Shown: piece after piece, positions 1 through 6,065 of the stretch
Layout of the letters: each line of letters starts with the position of its first letter
Numbering within the stretch: the first letter of the stretch is position 1
Program-made: the position numbers and the translations under genes
Notes under the pieces: model-generated
Databases searched by the model: none
Told to the model about the DNA's origin: nothing
What the model saw: only the letters and a program-made list of their open reading frames with translations
NCBI GenBank assembly: GCA_947464585.1
Contig: CANHYS010000156.1
Span: 1-6,065 of the forward strand
DNA from: Planctomycetaceae bacterium
Lineage (GTDB): Bacteria > Planctomycetota > Planctomycetia > Pirellulales > UBA1268
Direction of reading: 5' to 3'
DNA length: 6,065 nt

Positions 1-890
<890 letters not shown>

Positions 891-914
891 GGCGTTTTCC
901 TTGGGGTTTCGTGC

Positions 915-943
915 AGAATAGTTTCCGCGTCCCCGGTTTGAAA
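915..943 (-). promoter_or_regulatory. Possible sigma-70-like promoter for ilvD
   Basis: On the minus strand, TTTCAA (938-943) is followed after 17 bases by TATTCT (915-920), 25 bases before the ilvD ATG. The -10 matches consensus at four of six positions and the -35 at three of six. The spacing and location are right, but the elements are weak and planctomycete promoters are not well defined by these boxes. Confidence 0.3.
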
Positions 944-961
944 GGTGCAGGTGAAAGGTGC
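939..961 (+). repeat. Short direct repeat TGAAAGGTGC, two copies
   Basis: TGAAAGGTGC occurs at 939-948 and again at 952-961, a 13-base period. The second copy contains the GTG start of the HAD gene and the first overlaps the proposed -35 of ilvD. It could be a small operator or a chance duplication; the sequence does not decide. Confidence 0.45.
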
Positions 962-1590
962 TTGAGCCAGTGCGTCCCGAATTCGTTTTTCTCGACATGG
1001 GAAACGTCATCGTATCGTTCGACCGTGACAGGGCCTTCCGGCAGATGGCCGAGGTCAGCGGCGGCGCCCTGGAGACCATCCGCGCCGTGGTCATGGAGGG
1101 GGGGCTGCACGACCGGATCGAACGCGGCGAGATCGGCTGGCCGGAGTTTCACGGCGAGTTTTCCAGGCAAACGGGCACAACCTCCGATCCCGCAGCCCTG
1201 GCCCGCGCAGCCAGTGACATGTTCACGCTGAAGATCGACATGCTCCCGGTGATCGCCGGCCTGGAACGCACCGGCTGCGGCTTTGGCATCCTCTCCAATA
1301 CCTGCGGCCCACACTGGGAGCACCTGCTCGCACAGCGTTACTCCGTCCTGCCCGGCAACTTCCAGCAGATCATCCTCAGCCACGAGGTGCGGGCGACCAA
1401 GCCGGGGCCCGACATCTACCTGCTGGCGGCGGAGCGGGTCGGCGTGCCACCGGAACGGATCTTTTTCTGTGACGACATTCTCGCCCATGTCGAGGCAGCC
1501 CGCGGCGCGGGCTGGCAGGCCGAGGTCTTCACGTCGGCCGCGGGCCTGATCGATGACCTCGATCGCCGGGGACTGAAACTGGGGCTGTGA
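958..1590 (+). CDS. HAD-superfamily phosphatase, YihX-like (subfamily IA)
   Basis: This is a 210-residue cytoplasmic hydrolase that removes phosphate from a small metabolite via an aspartyl-phosphate intermediate. The HAD motifs appear in order: motif [13 protein letters not shown] (nucleophile D13; the DxGN form in place of DxD is shared with E. coli YihX), a helical cap at about 20-95, motif II ILSNT (S113, N114), motif III Lys in [11 protein letters not shown] (K148), and motif IV FFCDD (D172, D173). Length and motifs match the YihX group (about 200 residues), in which E. coli YihX acts on alpha-D-glucose 1-phosphate. The substrate here is inferred only. The chosen start is GTG 958. GTG 970, giving [12 protein letters not shown], is equally possible, with AAAGG at 954-958 as a distant ribosome site. 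The gene diverges from ilvD across 67 bases and converges on the glutaredoxin-like gene. Confidence 0.88.
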   Translation: MLEPVRPEFVFLDMGNVIVSFDRDRAFRQMAEVSGGALETIRAVVMEGGLHDRIERGEIGWPEFHGEFSRQTGTTSDPAALARAASDMFTLKIDMLPVIAGLERTGCGFGILSNTCGPHWEHLLAQRYSVLPGNFQQIILSHEVRATKPGPDIYLLAAERVGVPPERIFFCDDILAHVEAARGAGWQAEVFTSAAGLIDDLDRRGLKLGL

Positions 1591-1595
1591 GCTTC

Positions 1596-1612
1596 GGGAT
1601 CCGGAAGATCCC
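1596..1612. terminator. Hairpin just after the HAD gene
   Basis: GGGATC (1596-1601) pairs with GATCCC (1607-1612) around a five-base loop, beginning five bases after the HAD stop codon. There is no T-run, so intrinsic termination is uncertain. It is the first of several stem-loops in this convergent gap. Confidence 0.35.
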
Positions 1613-1626
1613 CTGGCTCACGCCGG

Positions 1627-1651
1627 GGGCTTGTATGCGCCATACAAGCCC
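1627..1651. terminator. Perfect 11-bp stem-loop in the convergent gap
   Basis: GGGCTTGTATG (1627-1637) and CATACAAGCCC (1641-1651) are exact reverse complements around a CGC loop. The symmetric stem could act on transcripts from either side as a processing or termination structure, or be the core of a dispersed palindromic element. No T-tract follows on either strand. Confidence 0.45.
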
Positions 1652-1700
1652 TGAGCGCAAGCGACGGGATCTCCCGGCTCACGATCCCCCGGCTCACGAT

Positions 1701-1720
1701 CCCCCGGCTTGCGCCGGGGG
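1701..1720. terminator. GC-rich 8-bp stem-loop, possible bidirectional terminator
   Basis: CCCCCGGC (1701-1708) pairs with GCCGGGGG (1713-1720) around a TTGC loop. It sits between the ends of the HAD gene (1590) and the glutaredoxin-like gene (1762). The stem is very stable, but the downstream sequence CTTGTACG is not a T-run, so terminator function is an inference from position. Confidence 0.45.
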
Positions 1721-1761
1721 CTTGTACGCGGCCATCAAAGCGAGAAGCGTCAAAGCCGGGA

Positions 1762-1995
1762 TCACCCCGCCGAATTCAAAAGACGGGCCAGTTCGGGCTC
1801 TTGAAACCGGCCCTCCATCACGACCGTGCCGTTGGCCACGAGGACCGGAACTCGCAAGCCATACCGGCTTTGGATGTCGGATTCCCCGTCGACATCGACG
1901 ATTTCCACGGTCCCGGCCCGGGCGTGCGCGCCCAGCATGTCCTCTGCCGCCTCGCAAAGATGGCAGCCTCGACGCGTGTAGAGCAACAACACCAT
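1762..1995 (-). CDS. Glutaredoxin-like thiol-disulfide protein (DUF836-type)
   Basis: This is a 77-residue single-domain thioredoxin-fold protein, probably a cytoplasmic thiol-disulfide oxidoreductase. The first strand VLLLYTR leads into CHLC (C11, C14), the CxxC redox site with the following helix EAAEDML. Then come the second strand VEIVDVDG, a short helix ESDIQSRYG, the cis-proline site RVPVL (P50), and strands VANGTVVMEGRF with the closing helix PELARLL. This order and size match the glutaredoxin-like DUF836 family. The start is set at ATG 1995, directly before the first strand, with GGA four bases upstream. The frame stays open to 2094, but an earlier start would add an Arg/Pro-rich stretch not typical of the family and would overlap the kinase gene. 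Its partner is unknown. It diverges from the kinase and converges on the HAD gene. Confidence 0.82.
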   Translation of the reverse strand: MVLLLYTRRGCHLCEAAEDMLGAHARAGTVEIVDVDGESDIQSRYGLRVPVLVANGTVVMEGRFQEPELARLLNSAG

Positions 1996-2024
1996 ATTTC
2001 CGTTAGGATACCGGACGGAGTTGG

Positions 2025-4031
2025 ATGGGCCAGCCACGTGACAGGCGTCCGTCGGCCCGTGGGCCGCGGCCATCCATGCCCAAGGGCACCGCATCCCGCC
2101 CTCCCGTCCCGTTCACCTCGACTCGACCGCACATGTCCGCCCCCGCCCCGACGCCTGCCCAGACGATGGACGAGTTCCTCCGCGTCACGCGGGCGAGCGG
2201 TCTGGTCGACTCAGATCGGCTCGACGAAGTCATCAGCCCATGGAAGGGCATCACGGGCCCGGTTCCCGAGGCCTGCATCCAGGCGATCATCGATCGCGGA
2301 TTGCTGACCAGCTGGCAGATGGAGCAGCTGCGCAAGGGGAAACACAAGGGGTTCGTGCTCGGCAAATACAGGCTCCTGCGACTGCTCGGGGCAGGGGGGA
2401 TGAGCAGCGTCTACCTCGCGGAGCACATGACGCTCCACAACAAGGTGGCGATCAAGGTGCTGCCCGTGAAGCGGGTCGACCAGACCTCCTACCTGGCCCG
2501 ATTCGAGCGCGAGGCGCAGTCGTCGGCGAGGCTCAACCATCCCCACATCGCCAAGGCGTTCGACCTCGATACGTCGGGTTCGATCCACTTCATCGTGATG
2601 GAATACATCGACGGCATCGACCTCCACGCGCGGGTGAAACAGGACGGCCCGCTGCCGATCCGCGATGCCGCCGATTGCATCCGACAGGCGGCGCTCGGTC
2701 TCCACCACGCCCACGAAGAGGGACTGGTGCACCGCGACATCAAGCCCGCCAACCTGATGGTCGACAAACGCGGCCATGTGAAGATTCTTGACCTCGGTCT
2801 GGCACTGGGCAACGACGATGAAGAGGCCTCGCTCACCAAAGAACACGACGAGAAGGTGCTGGGCACTGCCGACTACCTCTCACCGGAGCAGGCCCGCGAT
2901 AGCCACAAGGCCGACCGGCGGTCCGACATCTACTCACTGGGATGCACGCTGTACTACCTGCTCGTGGGCAAGGCGCCCTTTGCGAAGGGTTCGCTGGCCG
3001 AACGCATCCGGGCCCACATGAACGAGCCCGCGCCCAACCTGCTCGACGCGCGGCCCGACGTGCCCGCCGCGATCGTGGAACTCTACTTTCGCATGATGGA
3101 GAAGCATCCCGACGCTCGCCAGCAGACGGCGCAGGAAGTGGCCGACTCACTCGCGTCGTGGCTGACCGCGACGGCCGCTGCGGCAGGCCGGCAGCGGCCA
3201 GAACCGCCCCGACGCCCGTCGCTCCGACGCACCGCTGCTGACACGACCGACACCGGCGAAACGCTTCGCCGCCCTGGCGATTCCGTCGCGCCGCGAGCCG
3301 CGACCGCGACACCCTTTCCCGTCACCCGGAGCGGGGCAGGCAGCGGCTCTGGCAGCGGGGCTGGCAGCGGCTCTGGCGGGAGCTCCGGAAATGGCCCGGG
3401 CAGCAGTTCAGCGATCGGTGCGGCACCGCGGTCGGGCGTCGACCTGCATTCGCTGGCGCTTACGCCACCGCCTTCGAGCGACTCACGTTCCACGGGCCGC
3501 CTCCCCGCGGTGTCGGTAAAACCTGCGGCCTCCACGGGACCTACCGACGGGATCATGATCAACACGACCCCCGCGGCCGAACACAGCCGCCGGTCGCCAG
3601 CCCGACAGCCTGCAGCAGCCCAGGGCAGGGCCCGCCCCGCGGCACCACGTGGTCCATTGCTGTCGCGACGGTATGCCGGACTGCCGCTGTTGGTCTGGCT
3701 GGCCAGCGTGCTCCTGCTGGTCCTGCCGCTGCTGGTGGGTGGTTGGCTCTGGTTCGGCCGCTCGGGCGGGCAACCCCAAGGGGATGAATCGACGGACGCG
3801 ATGGAACTGCCCGCAGACGGCGAGAATGCCTCGGTCGAAGAGCCGCTGCCAAAGCCAAAGCCCGTGCCTGCAGTCAAAAGCAAGCCTCCGGCAAAGTCGT
3901 CTCGCAGGCCTTCACCAGGGAAAAAACCTGAGAAGCCTGCTGATGAGCCCTCCGGCCCGAGCCCCCTCGACGGCCTCGACAAAATCATGTCTGACGGTGC
4001 GGCGACCACGCCCACCCCGAACGACAAGTGA
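2025..4031 (+). CDS. Membrane-anchored Ser/Thr protein kinase, PknB-type, planctomycete architecture
   Basis: This transmembrane Hanks-type kinase has up to 668 residues. Numbering from ATG 2025, an N-terminal module at 49-113 (DEFLRVTRASGLVD...GLLTSWQMEQLRKGKHKGF) precedes the catalytic domain at about 115-380. Visible motifs are the glycine loop LGAGGMSSVY (121-130), VAIK Lys (K144), alpha-C Glu in REA (E163), HRDIKPAN (D238, K240, N243), DLG in place of DFG (D256), GTADYLSPEQA (280-290) and DIYSLGCTLYYLL. All catalytic residues are present, so it should be active. Residues 381-550 are a Pro/Ser/Gly-rich linker, 553-577 a single hydrophobic helix, and 578-668 a Lys/Pro-rich tail probably outside the membrane, with no recognisable sensor domain. 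Start choice: ATG 2025 has GGAG four bases upstream, but ATG 2133 (MSAPAPTPAQTMDEFL) begins nearer the conserved module and may be the true start. The substrate is unknown. Confidence 0.93.
   Translation: MGQPRDRRPSARGPRPSMPKGTASRPPVPFTSTRPHMSAPAPTPAQTMDEFLRVTRASGLVDSDRLDEVISPWKGITGPVPEACIQAIIDRGLLTSWQMEQLRKGKHKGFVLGKYRLLRLLGAGGMSSVYLAEHMTLHNKVAIKVLPVKRVDQTSYLARFEREAQSSARLNHPHIAKAFDLDTSGSIHFIVMEYIDGIDLHARVKQDGPLPIRDAADCIRQAALGLHHAHEEGLVHRDIKPANLMVDKRGHVKILDLGLALGNDDEEASLTKEHDEKVLGTADYLSPEQARDSHKADRRSDIYSLGCTLYYLLVGKAPFAKGSLAERIRAHMNEPAPNLLDARPDVPAAIVELYFRMMEKHPDARQQTAQEVADSLASWLTATAAAAGRQRPEPPRRPSLRRTAADTTDTGETLRRPGDSVAPRAATATPFPVTRSGAGSGSGSGAGSGSGGSSGNGPGSSSAIGAAPRSGVDLHSLALTPPPSSDSRSTGRLPAVSVKPAASTGPTDGIMINTTPAAEHSRRSPARQPAAAQGRARPAAPRGPLLSRRYAGLPLLVWLASVLLLVLPLLVGGWLWFGRSGGQPQGDESTDAMELPADGENASVEEPLPKPKPVPAVKSKPPAKSSRRPSPGKKPEKPADEPSGPSPLDGLDKIMSDGAATTPTPNDK
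3331..3377 (+). repeat. 24-bp tandem repeat encoding Gly/Ser linker in the kinase
   Basis: Positions 3331-3353 and 3355-3377 are the same 23 bases with one difference (a at 3338, t at 3362), a period of 24 bases or eight codons. They encode the Gly-Ala-Ser stretch around residues 437-452, between the kinase domain and the membrane helix. Such in-frame repeats change linker length without disturbing the domains. Confidence 0.7.
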
Positions 4032-4235
4032 TGCAGACGACAGACGTCGAGCAGCGCATGCTTCGGGGACTTGAAACCTCCTGATGCTGAGGAGCCGGTC
4101 GGAGGCACGCGCAGGCGACGGTGAATTCTGCGACTCACGAGCGATTCAAGATTCGTCCACGAGCATCCCGTAGCAGAATCCGCCGGCGACCGAGCATGCC
4201 GCAGCCGGCGAACCAATGCGGGTGCGACTCGCTCG
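4032..4235. other. Convergent intergenic gap between the kinase and surE
   Basis: These 204 bases separate two convergent stop codons. I see no credible gene: the short open frames have no ribosome site or family resemblance. The only structures are small inverted repeats, CTCCT/AGGAG at 4078-4094 and CGCCGGC/GCCGGCG at 4181-4210. ATTCTGC/GCAGAAT at 4125-4131 and 4173-4179 is too widely spaced to be convincing. Confidence 0.6.
4181..4210. terminator. Weak stem-loop near the 3' end of surE
   Basis: CGCCGGC (4181-4187) is the reverse complement of GCCGGCG (4204-4210), with a 16-base loop. It lies 26 bases beyond the surE stop on that gene's strand and after the kinase stop on the other. The stem is GC-rich but the loop is long and there is no T-run, so it is only a candidate for transcript end formation. 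Confidence 0.25.
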
Positions 4236-5012
4236 TCAGGCACCAGGAGCCGGGGTGATTCGCCACGGGTCCGCAGCGAGTGATTCGAGACTGGCTCGAT
4301 GCGTGAGATCGTAGTCGAGCGGCGTGAGCGTGACCTTGCCCGCGGCCAGCGCCGTCACATCCGACTCGTGCGGCGACGGCGGGGGCGGGGGATCGTTCGT
4401 GGCCCAGTAATACGACCGGCCCCGGGGATCGACCCGTCGCTCGAAGGCCTCGCCGTAGCGGGCGATGCTCATCGGCACGACCCGCAGTTCCGGCGTGCCG
4501 CGGAGGGCCCGCGTCGGGATGTTGATGTTGTAGAGGCTGCCTGCCGGCGGGCGACGGGCGAGCAGACCGGCCAGCACCTCCCCAGCAATCTCCGCGGCCC
4601 GGTCGTAATCGGCATGCTCATCCCACTCCAGCGAAACGGCGATGCTCGTGATTCCGAAAAACGCGCCCTCGACCGCGGCGGCCACCGTGCCCGAGTAGAG
4701 CACGTTGATGCCGGCGTTGAGTCCGCTGTTGATCCCGCTGACGACGAGGTCGGGCCGCCGCGGGCAGAACTCGGAGATGCCCAGCTTGACGGCGTCGGCC
4801 GGACTGCCGTCGACCGCCCAGCCGCGGCTCCGCGGGCCGTCGAAGATCTCCTTCGCGGTAAGGGGGGTGAGAAACGTGATCGCATGCCCCACGCCGCTCT
4901 GCTCCGTCGATGGGGCGACGACGCTCACATCACCGAGCCGTCGCAGGGCCCGCTCCAGGGCCGCCAGACCGGGGGCAAAGATTCCATCGTCGTTGGTGAG
5001 CAGCGTGAGCAT
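4236..5012 (-). CDS. surE: 5'/3'-nucleotidase SurE
   Basis: SurE is a metal-dependent phosphatase that dephosphorylates nucleoside 5'- and 3'-monophosphates, and in some bacteria short polyphosphate; it is linked to stationary-phase survival and acts in the cytoplasm. The 258-residue protein opens with [12 protein letters not shown], giving metal ligands D8 and D9. These are followed by [14 protein letters not shown] (S39) and [11 protein letters not shown] (N95), the same four ligand positions known for Thermotoga Sur[14 protein letters not shown] (67-79) and [16 protein letters not shown] (106-121) are further family blocks. Length is normal (about 250). The C-terminal half carries a Pro-rich loop [14 protein letters not shown] before the conserved [11 protein letters not shown]. 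The start ATG 5012 lies directly before the first strand, although the upstream bases GCCCGTCCCC hold no Shine-Dalgarno site. It diverges from guaA. Confidence 0.96.
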   Translation of the reverse strand: MLTLLTNDDGIFAPGLAALERALRRLGDVSVVAPSTEQSGVGHAITFLTPLTAKEIFDGPRSRGWAVDGSPADAVKLGISEFCPRRPDLVVSGINSGLNAGINVLYSGTVAAAVEGAFFGITSIAVSLEWDEHADYDRAAEIAGEVLAGLLARRPPAGSLYNINIPTRALRGTPELRVVPMSIARYGEAFERRVDPRGRSYYWATNDPPPPPSPHESDVTALAAGKVTLTPLDYDLTHRASLESLAADPWRITPAPGA

Positions 5013-5071
5013 GGGGACGGGCAGGGAGGGGTGGCAAGGAACGGGAAAACCGCTGGTTCGACTCTGGCCAG

Positions 5072-5077
5072 ACTATA
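5072..5077 (-). promoter_or_regulatory. Possible -10 element for surE
   Basis: On the minus strand the sequence reads TATAGT, five of six matches to TATAAT, 60 bases before the surE ATG. The region around 17 bases upstream (TCCACG) is a poor -35, so only the -10 is proposed. Confidence 0.3.
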
Positions 5078-5111
5078 GCAGGCCCGAAAAAAGCCGTGGA
5101 TTCGGGCAGTG

Positions 5112-5139
5112 TTTCCATCCGGCACGGTCGCTCTATACT
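5112..5139 (+). promoter_or_regulatory. Candidate sigma-70-like promoter for guaA
   Basis: TTTCCA (5112-5117) and TATACT (5134-5139) are separated by 16 bases and lie 36 bases before the guaA ATG. The -10 matches five of six consensus positions and the -35 four of six. Transcription would begin around 5145, inside the small hairpin GGCGG-GTTTTT-CCGCC (5140-5155), leaving a leader of roughly 30 bases, which is too short for a riboswitch. Confidence 0.45.
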
Positions 5140-5175
5140 GGCGGGTTTTTCCGCCCTGCATCTCTCGAGCCAGCC

Positions 5176-6065
5176 ATGCCAGCGTCTCCCGTCTCCAATA
5201 CGTCGCCGAAACCCCCTTCGAACGGCACCTCCCAACAGGCGGAGCGGGTGCTGGTGCTCGACTTCGGCTCGCAATACGCCCAGCTGATCGCCCGTCGCGT
5301 TCGCGAGCAGCATGTCTACTGCGAGATCGTCCGCCACGACGTGACCGCGGACCGCATCAAGACGCTGGCCCCGAAGGGAATCATCCTTTCGGGCGGGCCG
5401 TCGAGCGTCTACGAGACCGGCGCCCCGCGGTGCGATCCCGGCATCTTCCGGCTCGGTATCCCGGTGCTCGGCATCTGCTACGGCATGCAACTGGCCTGCG
5501 ACGCCCTCGGCGGCCACGTCGGCCGGGCGCAGGCCCGCGAATACGGCCGCGCCACCTGCGAGGTATTGGAGACCGACACGATCTTCACCGGCGTGCCGGC
5601 CCACACCGAGGTCTGGATGAGCCACGGCGACCAGGTCGACCAGGTCTCGGCCGATTTTCGGCCGCTGGCACGTACCGCCACATGCCCTCTGGCCGCCGTC
5701 AGGCACAACACGCTGCCGGTCTACGGTCTTCAATTTCACCCCGAAGTCACCCACACTCCCGCCGGCGGCACGATCCTCAGGAACTTCCTCACGGCGGCCT
5801 GTGGCTGCTCCGGTTCGTGGCGGCTCGAGGATTTCGCCCAGAGCGTGATCACCAACGTGCGTCAGCGGGTCGGCAGCGACCGGGTGATCTGCGGCCTCTC
5901 CGGCGGCGTCGATTCGGCCGTCGTGGCCGCGCTGCTCTCGCGGGCGATCGGCAGCCAGCTTTCGTGCATCCTGGTCGACAACGGGCTGTTGCGAAAGAAC
6001 GAGGCCGCGGCCGTCATCGACGAGTTCCAGACCCATTTCAAGACCGACCTGCACGTGGTGCCGGC
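5176..6065 (+). CDS. guaA: GMP synthase (glutamine-hydrolysing), N-terminal 296 residues; runs off right edge
   Basis: GuaA converts XMP to GMP using ATP and ammonia released from glutamine, the last step of guanine nucleotide synthesis, in the cytoplasm. The class I glutamine amidotransferase domain spans about 24-210: [30 protein letters not shown] (70-79), the nucleophile in GICYGMQ (C101), MSHGDQV (148-154) and the catalytic FHPEV pair (H188, E190). The ATP-pyrophosphatase domain begins near 215 with the P-loop SGGVDS (242-247) and [12 protein letters not shown] (265-276). The family is about 520 residues, so roughly the last 40 percent, including the dimerisation domain, lies beyond the window. 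ATG 5176 is chosen as the only upstream ATG in frame before the domain. It adds a 20-residue Pro/Ser-rich leader absent from E. coli GuaA and has no Shine-Dalgarno site (CGAGCCAGCC). A GTG at codon 25 would be the minimal alternative. Confidence 0.97.
   Translation, partial: MPASPVSNTSPKPPSNGTSQQAERVLVLDFGSQYAQLIARRVREQHVYCEIVRHDVTADRIKTLAPKGIILSGGPSSVYETGAPRCDPGIFRLGIPVLGICYGMQLACDALGGHVGRAQAREYGRATCEVLETDTIFTGVPAHTEVWMSHGDQVDQVSADFRPLARTATCPLAAVRHNTLPVYGLQFHPEVTHTPAGGTILRNFLTAACGCSGSWRLEDFAQSVITNVRQRVGSDRVICGLSGGVDSAVVAALLSRAIGSQLSCILVDNGLLRKNEAAAVIDEFQTHFKTDLHVVP

Larger units (their letters stand above)
1607..1733. repeat. Intergenic repeat cluster with hairpins and 15-bp tandem units
   Basis: The gap between two convergent genes holds related units. 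GATCCCCTGGCTCAC lies at 1607-1621. GATCTCCCGGCTCAC, GATCCCCCGGCTCAC and GATCCCCCGGCTTGC then lie head to tail at 1668-1712. Blocks 1607-1641 and 1698-1733 are near copies, both running GATCCCC(T/C)GGC..GCCGGGGGCTTGTA(T/C)GCG. Between them is CAAGCCCTGAGCGCAAGCGA, which resembles dispersed intergenic sequence I associate with planctomycete genomes; that resemblance is from memory. The cluster has no coding potential that I trust. Confidence 0.75.

Noticed and set aside
1668..1712. Tandem 15-bp units considered as a CRISPR array
   Set aside because: The units abut with no spacers and are shorter than CRISPR repeats; no cas gene is near.
1587..2006. 139-codon open frame through the intergenic repeat cluster
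   Set aside because: It translates the tandem repeats (repeated HDPPA) and then runs opposite the glutaredoxin-like gene; there is no ribosome site and no family match.
4125..4179. ATTCTGC/GCAGAAT inverted repeat in the kinase-surE gap considered as a structured RNA
   Set aside because: Seven-base arms separated by 41 bases are expected by chance, and nothing between them pairs convincingly.
3083..4243. 386-codon open frame on the minus strand opposite the kinase
   Set aside because: Its length comes from the GC-rich linker of the kinase read backwards. The product is low-complexity with no domain, while the plus strand has a complete kinase.
4299..5078. 259-codon open frame on the plus strand opposite surE
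   Set aside because: SurE on the minus strand has all four metal ligands and normal length; the plus-strand translation is Arg/Gly/Asp-rich and unrecognisable.
4930..6054. 374-codon open frame on the minus strand opposite guaA
   Set aside because: The plus strand encodes clear GuaA motifs over the same bases; this frame is the antisense shadow and crosses the surE start and the divergent promoters.

Overview
The window is GC-rich bacterial DNA and looks like a chromosomal stretch from a planctomycete, probably of the Pirellula/Rhodopirellula type. Three things point there. The Ser/Thr kinase carries an N-terminal module (DEFL...SGLV...GLLTSWQMEQLRKGKHKGFVLGKYRLL) that I associate with planctomycete kinases. 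The intergenic hairpin sequence containing CAAGCCCTGAGCGCAAGCGA resembles repeats scattered through such genomes. Several genes lack a Shine-Dalgarno site. The taxon is an inference from these features, not a proof.

Layout, left to right. (1) 1-890, minus strand: the 5' part of ilvD (dihydroxy-acid dehydratase, branched-chain amino acid synthesis), running off the left edge. It contains an in-frame repetition: the segment at 460-578 recurs exactly at 1-119, 459 bp (153 codons) further into the gene. (2) 958-1590, plus strand: a HAD-superfamily phosphatase resembling YihX, divergent from ilvD. (3) 1591-1761: a convergent gap filled with hairpins and 15-bp tandem repeats. (4) 1762-1995, minus strand: a 77-residue glutaredoxin-like protein with a CxxC motif. 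(5) 2025-4031, plus strand: a membrane-anchored PknB-type Ser/Thr protein kinase with a long low-complexity linker, one transmembrane helix and a short Lys/Pro-rich tail. (6) 4032-4235: a convergent gap with one weak hairpin. (7) 4236-5012, minus strand: surE (5'/3'-nucleotidase). (8) 5176 to the right edge, plus strand: guaA (GMP synthase), cut off within the ATP-pyrophosphatase domain.

Gene orientation alternates strictly (-, +, -, +, -, +), so no two genes form an operon. The gaps are alternately divergent promoter regions (891-957, 1996-2024, 5013-5175) and convergent ends (1591-1761, 4032-4235). ilvD, surE and guaA are housekeeping metabolism; surE and guaA are both nucleotide genes and share a divergent control region. 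The HAD phosphatase, glutaredoxin-like protein and kinase have no obvious shared pathway with them.

I see no mobile element, CRISPR array, RNA gene or evidence of a new defence or biosynthetic system. The most noteworthy signal is the in-frame duplication in ilvD, which is either a real tandem duplication or an assembly artefact.
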